DNA of 64,000 nt, taken from assembly GCA_016617855.1 (NCBI GenBank), contig JAECUM010003713.1, positions 124,001 through 188,000 on the forward strand. Reading direction: 5' to 3'. The DNA comes from Megalonaias nervosa (taxonomy: Eukaryota > Mollusca > Bivalvia > Unionida > Unionidae). How positions within the stretch are numbered: the stretch's first letter is position 1; every line of letters starts with the position of its first letter. Below the pieces are notes generated by a model. It saw only the letters and a program-made list of their open reading frames with translations, searched no databases and was not told where the DNA came from. The position numbers were made by a program, and so were the translations under genes. Shown here in pieces: positions 23,421 to 35,059 of this stretch.

Positions 23421-24529
23421 ATTTCGAAGTACCAATCACAAAGTTGTACTAACAGATGGAAAATAAAAAACCTCCCTTGAACTATGCATCCAAAAGAGCT
23501 TAAAAGAAGAAGAGAACATCGATATAGTATGCAAGCTAGTGCCCAGCATGTCTACTAAAAACAAGTCCACCAAGTCATCAAAATGCCTTATAATAACACT
23601 CATACCATGAGGCAGGGTTCTCATTGATCAAGATTACTTCCTGTTTTGAAAGTTTTCTGAGCAAGCAATTCAATAAAAAATGAAAGAATGGACCTTTGTC
23701 ATGCTGAATACACCAGTCAATGATAGTAAAAACAACTGATGGTCTGATATAGATGCAAATACTATGTATTTTGTCGCAATAGGAAAATGACTTAAATGAT
23801 GATGACTGGAGGGTCATTGCTCAGAATAGGATACCAGTATATCCAAGTGTAAAAAAATGCATACAAAAATATTTCTAATACTCTCACATGAAAAGATAGA
23901 CTCAAAATGACCAGAATAAAAAAATAGGATTTCATTTCCTTTAAAATCCGCAGCATACAATTCTTATCTGAAGAAATTCTTATCTCGAATAAGAACATTA
24001 GAAAAGTTCAGAATACAAGTATGAAATTCATGTATTTAAAATAAATTAAATATAATTGTGCTGCTGTAAACGTAATATTCATACTAAATAATGACATTAA
24101 AGGCAGGACTACCTGTCAGTATTAAGGGGGCTTAGGAGGCCATGGCTCCTTTTTCTGAAAAGTTCAAGAAAATATGGCCCCCCCCCCTTTAACCCTGGGT
24201 CAAGAGCCAATTCTATGCCCTCCTGCTGTGATAGCATGTATGAAGGATGGATAATAAAAATATTTAAAAATGTCACTGCAACTTAAATCTTGTATAACTG
24301 ACCTCTGACCAATTCCCAAGTACCCCACAGGCCTAGCCCAACAATATGTATCATGAACAACCTGTGTATCGAGTTAAATAAATTTAAACTAAGTTGTTAA
24401 TTAAAAGATATGTGGACAGAGATGGATGGAGGGTATCTCAATATCCCCTGCTAATACATGGTATCAAATATCCCATTATCACTCACTGTAAAAATTATAT
24501 GAAAATCCCCATCTCAGTCGAATACCTAC
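23421..24529. other. Intron 10, near exon 10; no feature identified
   Basis: AT-rich, with short open frames on the minus strand that match nothing. A C-rich run near 24,178 is notable only for composition. Confidence 0.5.
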
Positions 24530-24609
24530 TTTAGAATGCTTATGACTAGTCTAACTCCCTGCACAGCAACTTCCGTCTCCTTATCCAATGTCATTTCCAC
24601 AATTCGGTC
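24530..24609 (-). CDS. STAG: STAG exon 10 (stromalin conservative domain, end)
   Basis: This short exon (26 codons plus two bases) is isolated between two introns of about 10 and 12 kb. It reads DRIVEMTLDKETEVAVQ and then GVRLVISIL, aligning with DRIVSMTLDKEYDVAVQ of vertebrates; the KEYDV to KETEV change is a real local difference. The donor must be GTAGGT after CTAAA, since the alternative GT four bases on would put a stop in frame. Length modulo three bridges exons 9 and 11 exactly. Confidence 0.94.
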
Positions 24610-24770
24610 CTACAAGAAAATATTTTATGCTTTTAACAAGCAGAAGGCTATTAAGCTGTCTGTAAAGTATATCTTGGATATATCAACCATTAAAAATACT
24701 CATACAAATCAATCACTTTATTTCATTCTTCCATACCTCAAGAAAATAAGTAACAGATTAGGGCTGTTCC

Positions 24771-25050
24771 AGTAAAACATATATCCCCCCCGGGGACGGC
24801 ACTTCCAAAACACTTCTGTAGGAGGTTGTGTTTCAAACTATTTTGATTCTGACAGTGGAAGGTTGATTAGGAAAATCACTTCTGTTGTGGGTTGTGTTAA
24901 CAAAATGAGAAATCGCTGGTGGGGTTGTCGGAAAAAATAACGAATATATATTTAAAATCGCATCTAACCCCCTCCTAGCGGTCTAACGTGAATAAAACAC
25001 TGGGTCGGAAAATCATGCCAGTACACGTGAGTGCACCTAATTTGTACGAA
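24771..25050. mobile_element. TTAA-type MITE-like sequence, left end only
   Basis: The left end GGGCTGTTCCAGTAAAACAT, preceded by ATTA, matches copy 1 at 13,107, and CACTTCTGTTGTGGGTTGTG matches the copy ending at 31,981. No right end GAACAGCCC was found nearby, so it is truncated and the right limit is uncertain. Confidence 0.6.
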
Positions 25051-25295
25051 TTCGTGTATTTTTAAAGCAGTAATACTCGTTCCCCAAATTACGTCAACGT
25101 CGCGGATATAAAACGTGCTTTGCATAGTATGCAGCTTTTATTCAACTTTTAACTTCAAAAGTGCATTTCGCGACGTAATTCACGCTACCAGTAGCAGTGT
25201 AGCAGCGCTTGATGTGACATCCAGATTCTGGAAGGCAAACGTTAAATTAGCTGGATACTTCGGTTCGACATGAATGGCTGTTAAACTAAATTTGA

Positions 25296-25743
25296 TTGGT
25301 TCATTGGGCCCTGGAACAAGCATTTATGGGAGTTTTAACCTTACTTTCATCATGGAAGTTTTACAAATGCGTGTTTCAAATAAGGGCCACACAGGAAACC
25401 AAAATGGCTGAATCACAACAGGGTTTGTCCTCAGACGACGTTTTCAGTCAGCAAATACTGACTGGTGATAGCTATGATGACAATGAACTGCATGTATATC
25501 AGTCTGTTGGACATTGGGAAAATGGCACTGGAAATACCAGTGTGTGATTTTGGGCCCAAAATTGATGTTGAGTGCGAGTCCGATATACATGTTGGATGGA
25601 CAGGATGCCGGTTATATTTATTCAAGATACTCATGTCTGAACAAGCAGACTATGGGAATGTTGGACTTAAAACCCTAATACAGCATTATGGAATAGAAAA
25701 AATCTGGCATAAGAGGCAGCAAAGCACTGATTCATGGAAGTGA
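25296..25743 (+). other. Unrecognised overlapping open frames
   Basis: Two overlapping plus-strand frames: 25,296-25,547 (83 codons, containing KMAESQQGLSSDDVFSQQIL and an acidic stretch) and 25,465-25,743 (92 codons, ending KIWHKRQQSTDSWK). They could be pieces of one decayed protein linked by a frameshift. I recognise no family. A transposon-derived origin is possible because TTAA-type and hAT-type ends lie on either side, but nothing in the peptides proves it. Confidence 0.25.
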
Positions 25744-26655
25744 ATCTTTGGCAGAGTTCATGTTAGTGAAAACTTTTCTTTTTGGAACAGTGATATCGAA
25801 GAGAATACCCATGGCCATGGGGCCATACCTGTGAGATGTTGAAAATTGCACAACCATAAAGAACAGCAACTTGTTCAGGCTAGTTATGCATAAGCACTTC
25901 AGACAGCAGGTGATGAAAGGGAGTTCTCAGCACAGAATAATATTCGTACACAGAGGAGGAGGATCATATTCAGAAACAATCAACATATTAATGCTCATAG
26001 GGAACATCAGAGAATCCCCATACAACATAATTGTGTGTAGATCTCTAGTTGGCAGAACCACTATGGCAACAAAAGAATAATGAGACTAACTTTCATATCA
26101 TGCAGATGTATTACCAAATGAAGTACATGCTCTCTATGTGCAAAAATGGAATGACATTAAGCATAAGAAACTGACTGAAATGTGTAAACTCAAAGCAAGA
26201 TGGATAAAATTTGTCCTGTTTGTGTTTGGTTATTCCTATGCATATTTTGAGGATGTTGATATTTTCTGCAGACCTTTTGGCACTTAGTTCCAAGCCATCA
26301 TTTGGTATTTGTATTACAAATTGGATTACTATTATCTAGTACACAACATTTTGAAGCAGTGTCATTAACTAATGATGAAATTGATGAAAAAAAACTTGAT
26401 GTCATTCTGATATATGGATTCTTTACTACACTACTAATCTGTTTCATCCTGATTCTTTTTTACCATCTCCTTTAGTTTTACTGGTACCAATACTTTTAAT
26501 AAAATTGTAACTTCTATTTTCTTACAGTCTAAATATTTGTGATCATGTATGTGATAAAGGTAAAATGTGCATAGTTTTGTTGTAAAATCTAAAACTATTA
26601 ATTAGCAAGAGACTGAAGTATAAAGTGGGTCAACTTCATGTGTGCAAAAATTATT
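25744..26655. other. Intron 9, no feature identified
   Basis: Unique AT-rich DNA; no exon, RNA gene or clear element end seen. Confidence 0.45.
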
Positions 26656-26660
26656 GCCAT

Positions 26661-27829
26661 CAGAGGTCTCGCTAGGATTTTAAAACTAGGAGTCCAGGAC
26701 TCCTAATTTGGTAAAAATCGGAGTCCCACCAGCAAAAGTTGCAGTTCCCACTAAGCCAGGCATCACGTACTTTCTTCTTACGCTTGGCTACTGTCGCATC
26801 CAAACTATCAGTTCTAGCAACTTTAGCACAGTTCTGAATCTCTTTGAAATCTTCTTCATTTTTCCGTTTAACCCCAAAATACTTGTCTAAATTTGCAAAT
26901 GGCATTTTGTCCAAGTCTCTTGTTTTCGAGTTCGCAGGCAATATTTATACGGCAACAATCGGAAATGAAATCAATAACAGTGATCGCATTGGGCTTTGCC
27001 AGTGTCGCAAATTGTGATTTTGTTTTCCTTATTGGCGACAAAATATACCATCTGGCGATATTTTTTGCGACAACATTTTTGGCTGATAAAAACGGTATAT
27101 ACAGTTTTGGGTTTGGAGTGGAGAAATTCAAAGGCACCATGACAGGAAGCCGCAAACTTGGATATAAAAATGCACTGGAATCTATTGTTACATAAACAAA
27201 TCCTTATTTCATATTAACAAACCACCCTAACAGTGCATTGTTATATCATAATCCGCTTATGCTGATATCTGGCCTTCATACTGTATGCTGTAATATAATC
27301 AAACTAGCCATGCAACTGACTAGCTACAATCGACCACCTCTGAGGGCGGGAACGTGAAATGACTACAGTCGACCACACGACTGCAATTAAAAAAAAAGAC
27401 AAAAACAAAAAAAAAATTGTTTTGCTGCAACTTCAATGAACACTGATTACCTCTGAAGCACCGATATATACTCAGGAAATGTTAACAAAAAAAAAAAAAT
27501 TGTCTCAATGTTCTACAATTATTTGATGTTGCCAATAACAAACGGGTATTTGCTTGGTCCTTCAAAGGGAGCCCTTAGCGGCACCTTCAATAACACACGC
27601 ACCTTCATCAAAGCAAGCCGGTGACCTTTGATCAAAGAAATCAGCAACAAACTAAAATAAAAGCATTGCTTCAGTTTTCATAGTGATTAAAACATTTATT
27701 CTGCCGCAAAACTTTCCTGATTGCAACAAAAACGTGCGTACAGAGGACTACTGTGGGGGTGAATTTTCTGCGTCCCAAATCAAAAATTTGCGTCCAAATA
27801 TGTGTAATTAAGCGTTTCCGAGATCTCTG
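26661..27829 (-). mobile_element. hAT-like element, 1.17 kb, with 5-bp target duplication
   Basis: The left end CAGAGGTCTCGCTAGG and the right end, read inward, CAGAGATCTCGGAAACG form an inverted repeat of about 11 bp with one mismatch. GCCAT flanks it directly on both sides (26,656-26,660 and 27,830-27,834). On the minus strand, 26,672-26,941 encodes a peptide with MPFANLDKYFGVKRKNEED, like the basic N-terminus of hAT/ZNF862-type transposases. No other transposase part remains, so it is an internally deleted copy. Confidence 0.7.
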
Positions 27830-27834
27830 GCCAT

Positions 27835-28620
27835 ATTACAGAGTGTTGTTAGAAACAACAGAATAGTTGTACAAGATGTATTTTGCAAAGTTGTAGTACC
27901 AGCACTCGCATTGTAACCACATATTCCATTTAAATAATACTATCATTATTTCTGCGTATTCATATCAGTTTTTCCCAAGAGGTATCAATTTCCTGATCTG
28001 ATGTTGTTCGTTTCTTGTGCAATTTTTACACATAAAGAATTCTCAGTATCATTAAAAAAACAATGTAATCTGCACCAAAATGAGTTGTTTGGGAAGAAAT
28101 TCGTTTTTTAACCCAAAAATCACTGAACCTATGAGTTCTGGCATTAAAGTCTCACATTAAATAACATTTAAAGTAGCCATGATAGTAATTTAGGATGCAA
28201 CTGTTCTAATTTCACCTTTGGTATATTCAAATCTTGAATGTGGAGGAGGAACATGGTTCCAAAATAAACACATCAATTTTAGAACCTATTCATTGACTAT
28301 GAATCAAGTATATAATCCAAGTCCAACTGACTTGTTAGAAAAATTTTAATTCTTTTGACAACATCGTAATTAGCTGTAAAATACGGAGTAAGCCTATGGT
28401 CTTTCTGCCATCCCAACCAAGACCCCACCACAACCATGTGACCATGCCCAATGACATCACAGTAATAATCGCTATACAACTAGAGATGACATCTCTTTGA
28501 GTATTTTGATTTCAGTAGAGCCTTAACAGAGTGGAACAGTAAGAAAGAGTGACAGATATTTAAGTATTAGGGAGATATTTAACAATGGCTATTCCTCCTG
28601 CCACCACTTCCTCATTGGAG
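27835..28620. other. Intron 9, no feature identified
   Basis: AT-rich DNA without recognisable features. Confidence 0.45.
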
Positions 28621-28621
28621 A

Positions 28622-28622
<1 letters not shown>

Positions 28623-28659
<37 letters not shown>
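28623..28659. repeat. (CA)n microsatellite
   Basis: An uninterrupted CA run of about 18 units. Confidence 0.95.
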
Positions 28660-28661
<2 letters not shown>

Positions 28662-30330
28662 CTTTGATTAAATCCTGAAATCCTGGCAGCATCCCTGCAG
28701 GGTAGATAACTTGACCATTTTATTTGATTTTATTGGTCTCTGGTTATCCCATGGTATTTCTGTTTCTTGAACATTATCTTACAGTGTGTCCAGTTAGCAT
28801 GGTCAAAAAAGGCATACAACAATTGAGAGTTGTTGAAGGACTAGCATTACTACAGATATGAAAGAATGAGAACCATACTATAAATCAGTGAAGATAAAAT
28901 AGAGTATACATGGTTTGATTGTCCCTGATTGATTGATAATGAAAGTAAGATTTTAGTAAAAAGAATCTTTTGAGAGCTTGTCCTACATGTTACTGATAAA
29001 AGTCAGGGACATTGTTTTATTAACATAATTTCTGTCACTTTACAGACCTGAGTTTGGAAGACTCGTTACTGAAATCAGCAGCTGACTCTTCTGTGTAGTA
29101 TTGAAAGCACACATTTCAATTTTGTGTCAATCCAGAAAATGGTGCAGCTGTTATGGTTTTCTTTTCACAAAAGCTGTCTTCATAGATGTGTCTATACTGA
29201 TACAAATGTGATCATGAGCACTCAAAATTTTAAGTTACTGAATTTTAATATCGTGGTGTTTGCACAGGTTTACAATGGGAACTGAATTAGTACAGCGAGT
29301 CTTGAACTTTGAGTTTTGTGCAGAAACATGGAATCCAAGCAGAATACATCCAGAACTGTAGAGGTTTTCTATCTTGGATTTAGTCTCCCCGTTGCATTTC
29401 ACATTGATATGCATATTCACAAACAGTATAGTAGTAGGAAAAGTAAGTGACAAATTTAGATACATATCATAAACAAGACAAACAGTATGTGGGGGGACAA
29501 GATCATAAGAACAGGCTGGAATGGAGAAGTATAATAACAACAATAATGAGTAGAAGTATGCCTCTTTTTTGATGTGTGCAACATTATTTTCTCAGCCTCA
29601 GTAAGAAATTACATCAAAGGGAAGACAATAAAGGGTGTACAGTTAACTAAACCACATGAATTAAGCTACTCAACTCGATTTTAACCTTCTGGTTATATCT
29701 GTTTCGGTCTGTTTCTGTCCATTCTGGTGATTATGTCCTCTGAATCAGTATGATTGGAAAAAAATCTGGCAAATTTAAAGATTGAAAAATCTTTTGGCAG
29801 ATTATGATTATACACTGTACTTCTGCCTGAGAGATGTGAATAATTTCATTTCTTAGTTTGTAGAATCTGGTTGTTGCTCAGTTCAAATGCATCACTGAAA
29901 AACACTGATGCATTCTCATACTTTTGTTACAAATATTTATTACAGATGCACATCTCCAGATATCGGTGAATATAGCTTGAATAAGTTATAACAGTTCTGG
30001 TTGGAACAATGGACATTGCTAAAGAAACTTTAAATGAGCTAAAATGTAAACTTTTTGGCAGCGTGTGATGCAGGATTGCTCAAGACTTCTCCATCTCGTA
30101 TGTTTACCATGAAAAATCCATTTGCACCAACTGATGATGACTTTTAGGTAACTGTCAGAAAGGCATAATTGACAATATTCAAAGGTCTACAAAAATTACT
30201 AGAGTCAAAGTTTATAAACTCATACAGCTGTGGCAAAAATGATGGACTAGTACCTCTGCTGCTGTTGCCACAGTTGATTAGTTGGTTGATTTAGTTTAGT
30301 TTGTTTTTTTGGGGGGTGGGGGTTAACAGT
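28660..30330. other. Intron 9, no feature identified
   Basis: The longest open frame (29,235-29,543, minus) shows no known domain. No repeat with the rest of the window was noticed. Confidence 0.45.
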
Positions 30331-30334
30331 ATAT

Positions 30335-30540
30335 TAGGTGGAGGAAGAACACATTGGAGGCAAGTAATCACATGACAAGCATCTTGTACCACTCTGCCTT
30401 GGAAGCCCCTCAGATCTGTGTCACAAGACAATCATCTTATACCATATGTATAAGTCTCATATGAAAGACTAGAAGTGGGGGATAGAACCTGTGACAACTG
30501 GATTAAAAGTGCACAATGTTACTGCTAGACCATCAGTAAT
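30335..30540 (-). mobile_element. Diverged tRNA-like SINE
   Basis: The minus-strand head has GATGGTCTAGCAGTAACATT (box A-like, about 30,518-30,537) and AGGTTCTATCCCC (box B-like, about 30,478-30,490). The body extends to a GGTGGAGGAAGAAC block near 30,340 that resembles the body of the 8.8-kb SINE family. Confidence 0.5.
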
Positions 30541-30756
30541 GATAATGATGCTGTTGACAATACAGTTAACTGCAATGACACTGATTTTACGAATACTCTA
30601 GGAAAAAATGATTCCTTGACTTTCATCCATTTTGAAAAATATAATTTATGATATAAAAATGTTTGACTTGCTATATTTCTTTTTTTTTTTTAAACTTTAT
30701 ATTAGTCTTGCAACAAGGCATAAAAATAAGATGTCGGTAACTGAAATATATGTTCT

Positions 30757-31212
30757 TAGTGGTTGTCCATAAAGGACGTCCGAAGATAATACCTGTTTTC
30801 CTAACCCCCCCTCTCCCCTTGTCAACTTTTGTTCACATGTGGCTTACACCCCCCACCCCTGCGGACGTCCCCATCTAGCAGGGTTGATATGTGGGCCATG
30901 TAATCACCCTCAGGCACTGGGGGCCAGACCTATGTATTAATGCCAACCCATTCATATATATTCTGTGGCACGAATCGTACAAATTGAAATTAACAAATAA
31001 TTTATACTTAGGTATCACCCATAAAGGACGTCCACAAAACATACTGGAATACACACAGTAGGCATAAAGCAGCTGTTCAACACAGAATATCAAAACAAAA
31101 AATACTAGCGTGCGGACGTCCGCAAGGTCCTTTAAACCCCCTCCCCACTTGTCTGCATTTGAACAACCCCCCTCCCCCCATCTTTGCGGACATCCTTTAT
31201 GGATGATCCCTT
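30757..31212. mobile_element. MITE with GTCCATAAAGGACGTCCG ends, probably two copies
   Basis: The left end TTAGTGGTTGTCCATAAAGG and the right end CCTTTATGGATGATCCCTTA are inverted. An internal CACCCATAAAGGACGTCCAC at 31,017 and a GCGGACGTCC near 30,870 indicate two adjacent copies, the left one truncated. C-rich runs (CCCCCTCCCC) lie just inside the ends. Confidence 0.7.
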
Positions 31213-31735
31213 ACAAGAAATGATATAGTGTAAAAGTTGGCAGAAATAATGCGACATCACTTTCACAGGCATTAATGATTTTTTCTGGCAAATCATTTTT
31301 ATTATACGTTTACCAAAACATTTATTGAAAAAAATAATAAGAGAATCATAGCATCTGACCACACATTTAAAGCAATCCAAGATTTAACTATCATTCTGAT
31401 CAAAAGCAGCATGCCTGAGAACAAAGAAAAATAGCAAAACATAGTGATCACTTTAGTAAACACACAGTTTAGTAAGGATACAAATTCATGATTTCTGTAT
31501 TAGAATAGAAATCCCTAATATAAAATCTCTATTCATGGACATTAAATCAGTAGTTATTAAGGGACTGATCAATGACATTTACAAATAATAAGCCACCAAG
31601 AAAATTTGTGATTTCACAGTATCAGAGACATACATGGCTGACAGACAAACAAACAAAAGGACAAAAGATTGATTATAATGAATGAATACAAATAAAAATA
31701 TGCAGCAGATTATATGATCTATAAAAATTAGTAGA
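31213..31735. other. Intron 9, no feature identified
   Basis: AT-rich, nothing recognised. Confidence 0.4.
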
Positions 31736-31981
31736 TTACCTCCAGCCAGCTGTCATTTAAATCGCTTCTGTCCCCAACCCAATATTAAAATCGCTTGTAC
31801 CATCCACTAACCCATAGCCAGAAATTATGTTAAAAAAAATATGCTTCTCTAGGAGGCGGTGTTTTTCGATTAAAACATATCTGACGGTGGATCATAATTT
31901 TTTTAAATTGCTTCTGTTGTGGGTTGGTTGATTTTGAAAGTGCCTTCTCCCCGGGGGGTATATGTTTTAATGGAACAGCCC
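31736..31981. mobile_element. TTAA-type MITE, copy 3
   Basis: The right end GTTTTAATGGAACAGCCC is followed by TTAA (31,982-31,985). Inside, CTTCTGTTGTGGGTTG and TTCTCCCCGGGG are shared with the sequence at 24,771. The left end is degenerate and placed only roughly. Confidence 0.65.
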
Positions 31982-31985
31982 TTAA

Positions 31986-32512
31986 CATGCAGTCAGCACC
32001 TGCTTAATCAGTGTAAATGAACAATGCTCAGAAATTCAACAACTAATTAGAAGAAGACAAAGAAGGAGGGAAAATTTTCATAATACAGGGTGAATATAAC
32101 ACAAATACAGGTAGGGCTTGTAAATGTGATGCACAATTGAAGAGCATTTCAAATGTATTTTGGTCAATTTATTTTTGAAATTAGCATCAACCCTGCAATG
32201 ACATGTCCTGGAATAGACCCTGTGAATATGCTAAACTAAATTATTGAGTAAAGAACTCCTTTCTACTAATTCCTTACAATCAGACAAATCAAGATGTATT
32301 ATACAGCACATTATTGCCAATTTTTGAAGACCTGCTCCAGAAACAGGATAACCTTATGCCCATTGCATACCTAAATTTTGTCTGGGCTCACTTCTTGCCC
32401 GATAAGCCTTTAGGGTTTTTTTTAAGCAGTAGATCAAAACTCTTTCGGGTAATTAGATTTCAACATGGGGCAAGTGTTTTTTCAAATGTCATTTGCAACT
32501 GGCAGACCTGTA
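31986..32512. other. Intron 9, no feature identified
   Basis: Nothing recognised. Confidence 0.4.
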
Positions 32513-33292
32513 AACTCTAACAAGACCTTCTCAGTAAGGCAGTCTATATTTTTCGATATGTCAGACCAATTTTTGGTAAGTTGTAACAAAATATCATGTA
32601 CTGATAAGGTCAAGTTGGAAAACTTAATTTTAAATTCAGAAATGTAAGTGGAGACTGATGAAGCAACAGCAAACATTATGTTCAACTAAAAAGTTTGTAA
32701 AGTACACTTAGACCTTTATTACCTCCAGTACTGTTTCACAAACTGCATTCCAAACCCTATGGGGCTTAATCACTTGTTGCAATCTCTCAACTGCATCTAA
32801 TTCTTGACTTTTTGTTTTCAGTTTTATGTGACAATGGCAGTCATCTCTCCAGCCGCAAGATATACTCAAATCAACAACACGATGTACAATAAATATTAGT
32901 GTTGCCCTTCCTGCTTTTATCCCAAAAATTCAGACATTCATTTCATTCGTCTGTGCTATTTAAAATTTGTAACAGGGTTATGGGCCCATTTATTCTGAAC
33001 ATGTATCATTTGCTTGACATTGTTTTTAAAAAAACTCTATAAGCAACAACCTGATCATGCAGTTTTCCTTGAAACAGTATGTGCAGTTTAAGGCATCCAA
33101 TTTACCCATTAATGTTGGTCTGGTTTCCAGACAAACTCCATTGATTCTAATATGAAACCAGGATCCAAAACGCAGACAAGCCAGTATCCAGATTTTACTG
33201 CAACAATCATATTTCTGTAATTTTTGCCATTATTCTGCAAATCTGTGTTTTAGGTCATTTTCATGGTCAAATTGTTAGGATTGGCATGCCTG
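32513..33292. mobile_element. CAGACCTG-type non-autonomous transposon, copy 1
   Basis: It starts CAGACCTGTAAACTC and ends AGGATTGGCATGCCTG, imperfect inverted ends. Internally it follows the 48,673-49,468 copy: TCTCAGTAAGGCAGT, GTAACAAAATATCA, ACTTTTATCCC-like and GAAACCAGGATCC-like blocks. No transposase. Confidence 0.8.
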
Positions 33293-33339
33293 TATTGGGC
33301 TGTGTGTTAGAACATGAGGCTGAAAAATTAGGTATAATT

Positions 33340-33545
33340 CTGTTATGTTTAAAGAAGTTGTCATCAACAGATTTTTCTATTTTTAGTATCAGCAGTCAAC
33401 AAATTTGATGGCAGATTGGACTAATTTGTACAAACACAAACTTCATCCCAATAATGCTTTCCAACAAATTTAATTGAACTCTGGAAAGCAGTTTTTTGTT
33501 ACATTAAGCCATTTAAAGGTTTTTCCATTTTCAGTACTGGTTATC
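33340..33545. repeat. Decayed 165-bp repeat units
   Basis: CAGATTTTTCTATTTTTAGT and GAAAGCAGTTTTTTGTTA blocks match the array at 37,440-38,110. Confidence 0.55.
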
Positions 33546-33622
33546 ATATTAAATTGCAAATTGCATCATTTGTACTAACTGTAATGTCCCATCATGCAAG
33601 AACGTTTCCTACCAAACTTACT

Positions 33623-34025
33623 CAGGGTTCATACAGAATTCTGAATGATAAATTCAAAGACTTTTCCCAAACTTTCAAAGGCCACAAACATAGATTTCTA
33701 AGACCTATTTTCGCTAACATTTTGTATACAAGTTATGTTATATGAGAAAACAACGAATGCAAAATACCACAATACTGTTTAATGATGAATGAAACCGAAC
33801 GGGTCATCATAAGAAAAAAACTAAGAAAACTCGACTACATCCGAATCTAACAACCTTGGACAATTTTATTTGTGATTATGTAAAGAAATTAAAATGTTTT
33901 GGTTTATTTCAAGTTTCAAAGACTTTTACAGACTTCAGGGTAATCTGCTCGATTTTCCCAAACTTTCAAGGCCTTGAAAATGCAACCTCATTTTTCCCAA
34001 ACTGTCAAAGACCGTATGAACCCTG
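33623..34025. mobile_element. hAT-type MITE, 403 bp, with 5-bp target duplication
   Basis: Perfect 12-bp inverted ends CAGGGTTCATAC and GTATGAACCCTG, flanked directly by TTACT on both sides (33,618-33,622 and 34,026-34,030). CTTTTCCCAAACTTTCAA repeats sit inside each end. A five-base duplication fits the hAT5-like group. A small ORF within it is not a gene. Confidence 0.88.
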
Positions 34026-34385
34026 TTACTTGAAACTGGTGAAGTGGGTTTTTGAAAACTGAAAATTGGAAATCTTGATGAATCAAGGATGAATGACATA
34101 CATCATACAATGAATGCAGAACCAAACCATAAGCTTACCTAGCCTGGCCAGGTGATATAAAAACTAATCTGGAGCATTGATCATTTGAACTTACCCAAAT
34201 CCTTCGATGTCATGCCTATCTACCACTTGTAAACTTTAAAATTATTTTAGGTCCAACACTCTTCACTTTAAATAATACATAACACTGGATTCTAATCCTA
34301 TTATCATCAGTGCAATTCTGTATAAATACAAAAGAAAAGGACCAAGCAAAGTAATCCATAATTATACTAAGGGATCAAAACTTAC

Positions 34386-34484
34386 CTTAAACCTGTTTGT
34401 GAAGAGCTCCATTTTTCGAGACAGATCATCATTTTCATACAAGGGGTATAATGCCTTCAAACAACATAGGCGCACTTCTCCAAC
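34386..34484 (-). CDS. STAG: STAG exon 9 (stromalin conservative domain, middle)
   Basis: This exon has 33 codons in phase 0: [17 protein letters not shown], then [10 protein letters not shown]. The arginine-phenylalanine pair in NRFK corresponds to human STAG2 R370/F371, the other side of the peptide-binding pocket, and is conserved. The acceptor is TCTAAG and the donor GTAAGT. Confidence 0.97.
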
Positions 34485-34603
34485 CTTAGAAATGAAAAGA
34501 TGAATCAAACTGCATAATTACTGCATGTAGATAAATTTTTGCAGCTTTAAGGGCAGAGTCTTGAGGGCACACTCATGCTCAATTATTGGTAATAATGCAA
34601 ACT

Positions 34604-34751
34604 TACCGTATATACTCGTGTATAAGCCGAAGAATTTAGGAAAAAAATAAAGCCTTGAAGAAGGGGGGTCAGCTTATCTGCAGGTCATGCAATTTTTCCT
34701 ATTTTTACCTAGTCAAGTTGGGGGTCGGCTTATATGCGAGTATATATGGTA
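34604..34751. mobile_element. MITE family B, copy 1
   Basis: Inverted ends: TACCGTATATACTCGTGTAT then AAGCCGA on the left, and GGCTTATATGCGAGTATATA then TGGTA on the right. The inside holds CATGCAATTTTTCCTATTTT and CTAGTCAAGTTGGGGGTC. Confidence 0.88.
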
Positions 34752-34763
34752 GGAACTTTTATG

Positions 34764-34929
34764 TACCATATATACTAGCGTATAAGCCGAAGAATTTAGG
34801 AAAAAATAAAGCCTTGAAGAAGTGGGGTCGGCTTATCTGCGGGTCATGCAATTTTTCCTATTTTTACCTAGTCAAGTTGGGGGGGGTCGGCTTATACGTG
34901 AATGGGCTTATACGCGAGTATATACAGTA
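34764..34929. mobile_element. MITE family B, copy 2
   Basis: A near repeat of copy 1, beginning 12 bp after it ends, with a longer G run and a duplicated right end (GGCTTATACGTGAATGGGCT then TATACGCGAGTATATACAGT). Tandem placement suggests insertion into or next to a related end. Confidence 0.86.
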
Positions 34930-35059
34930 TTAACCTACAAGTAGTTTAATTATTATTAAACGACAAATTGTGTTGAAATGAGAATTGTATTTAATCAAAA
35001 TCTGTAAACTATTGTGTCTATAATAGAAGAAATATTTCACGGTGCATTCAAGTTGACTC

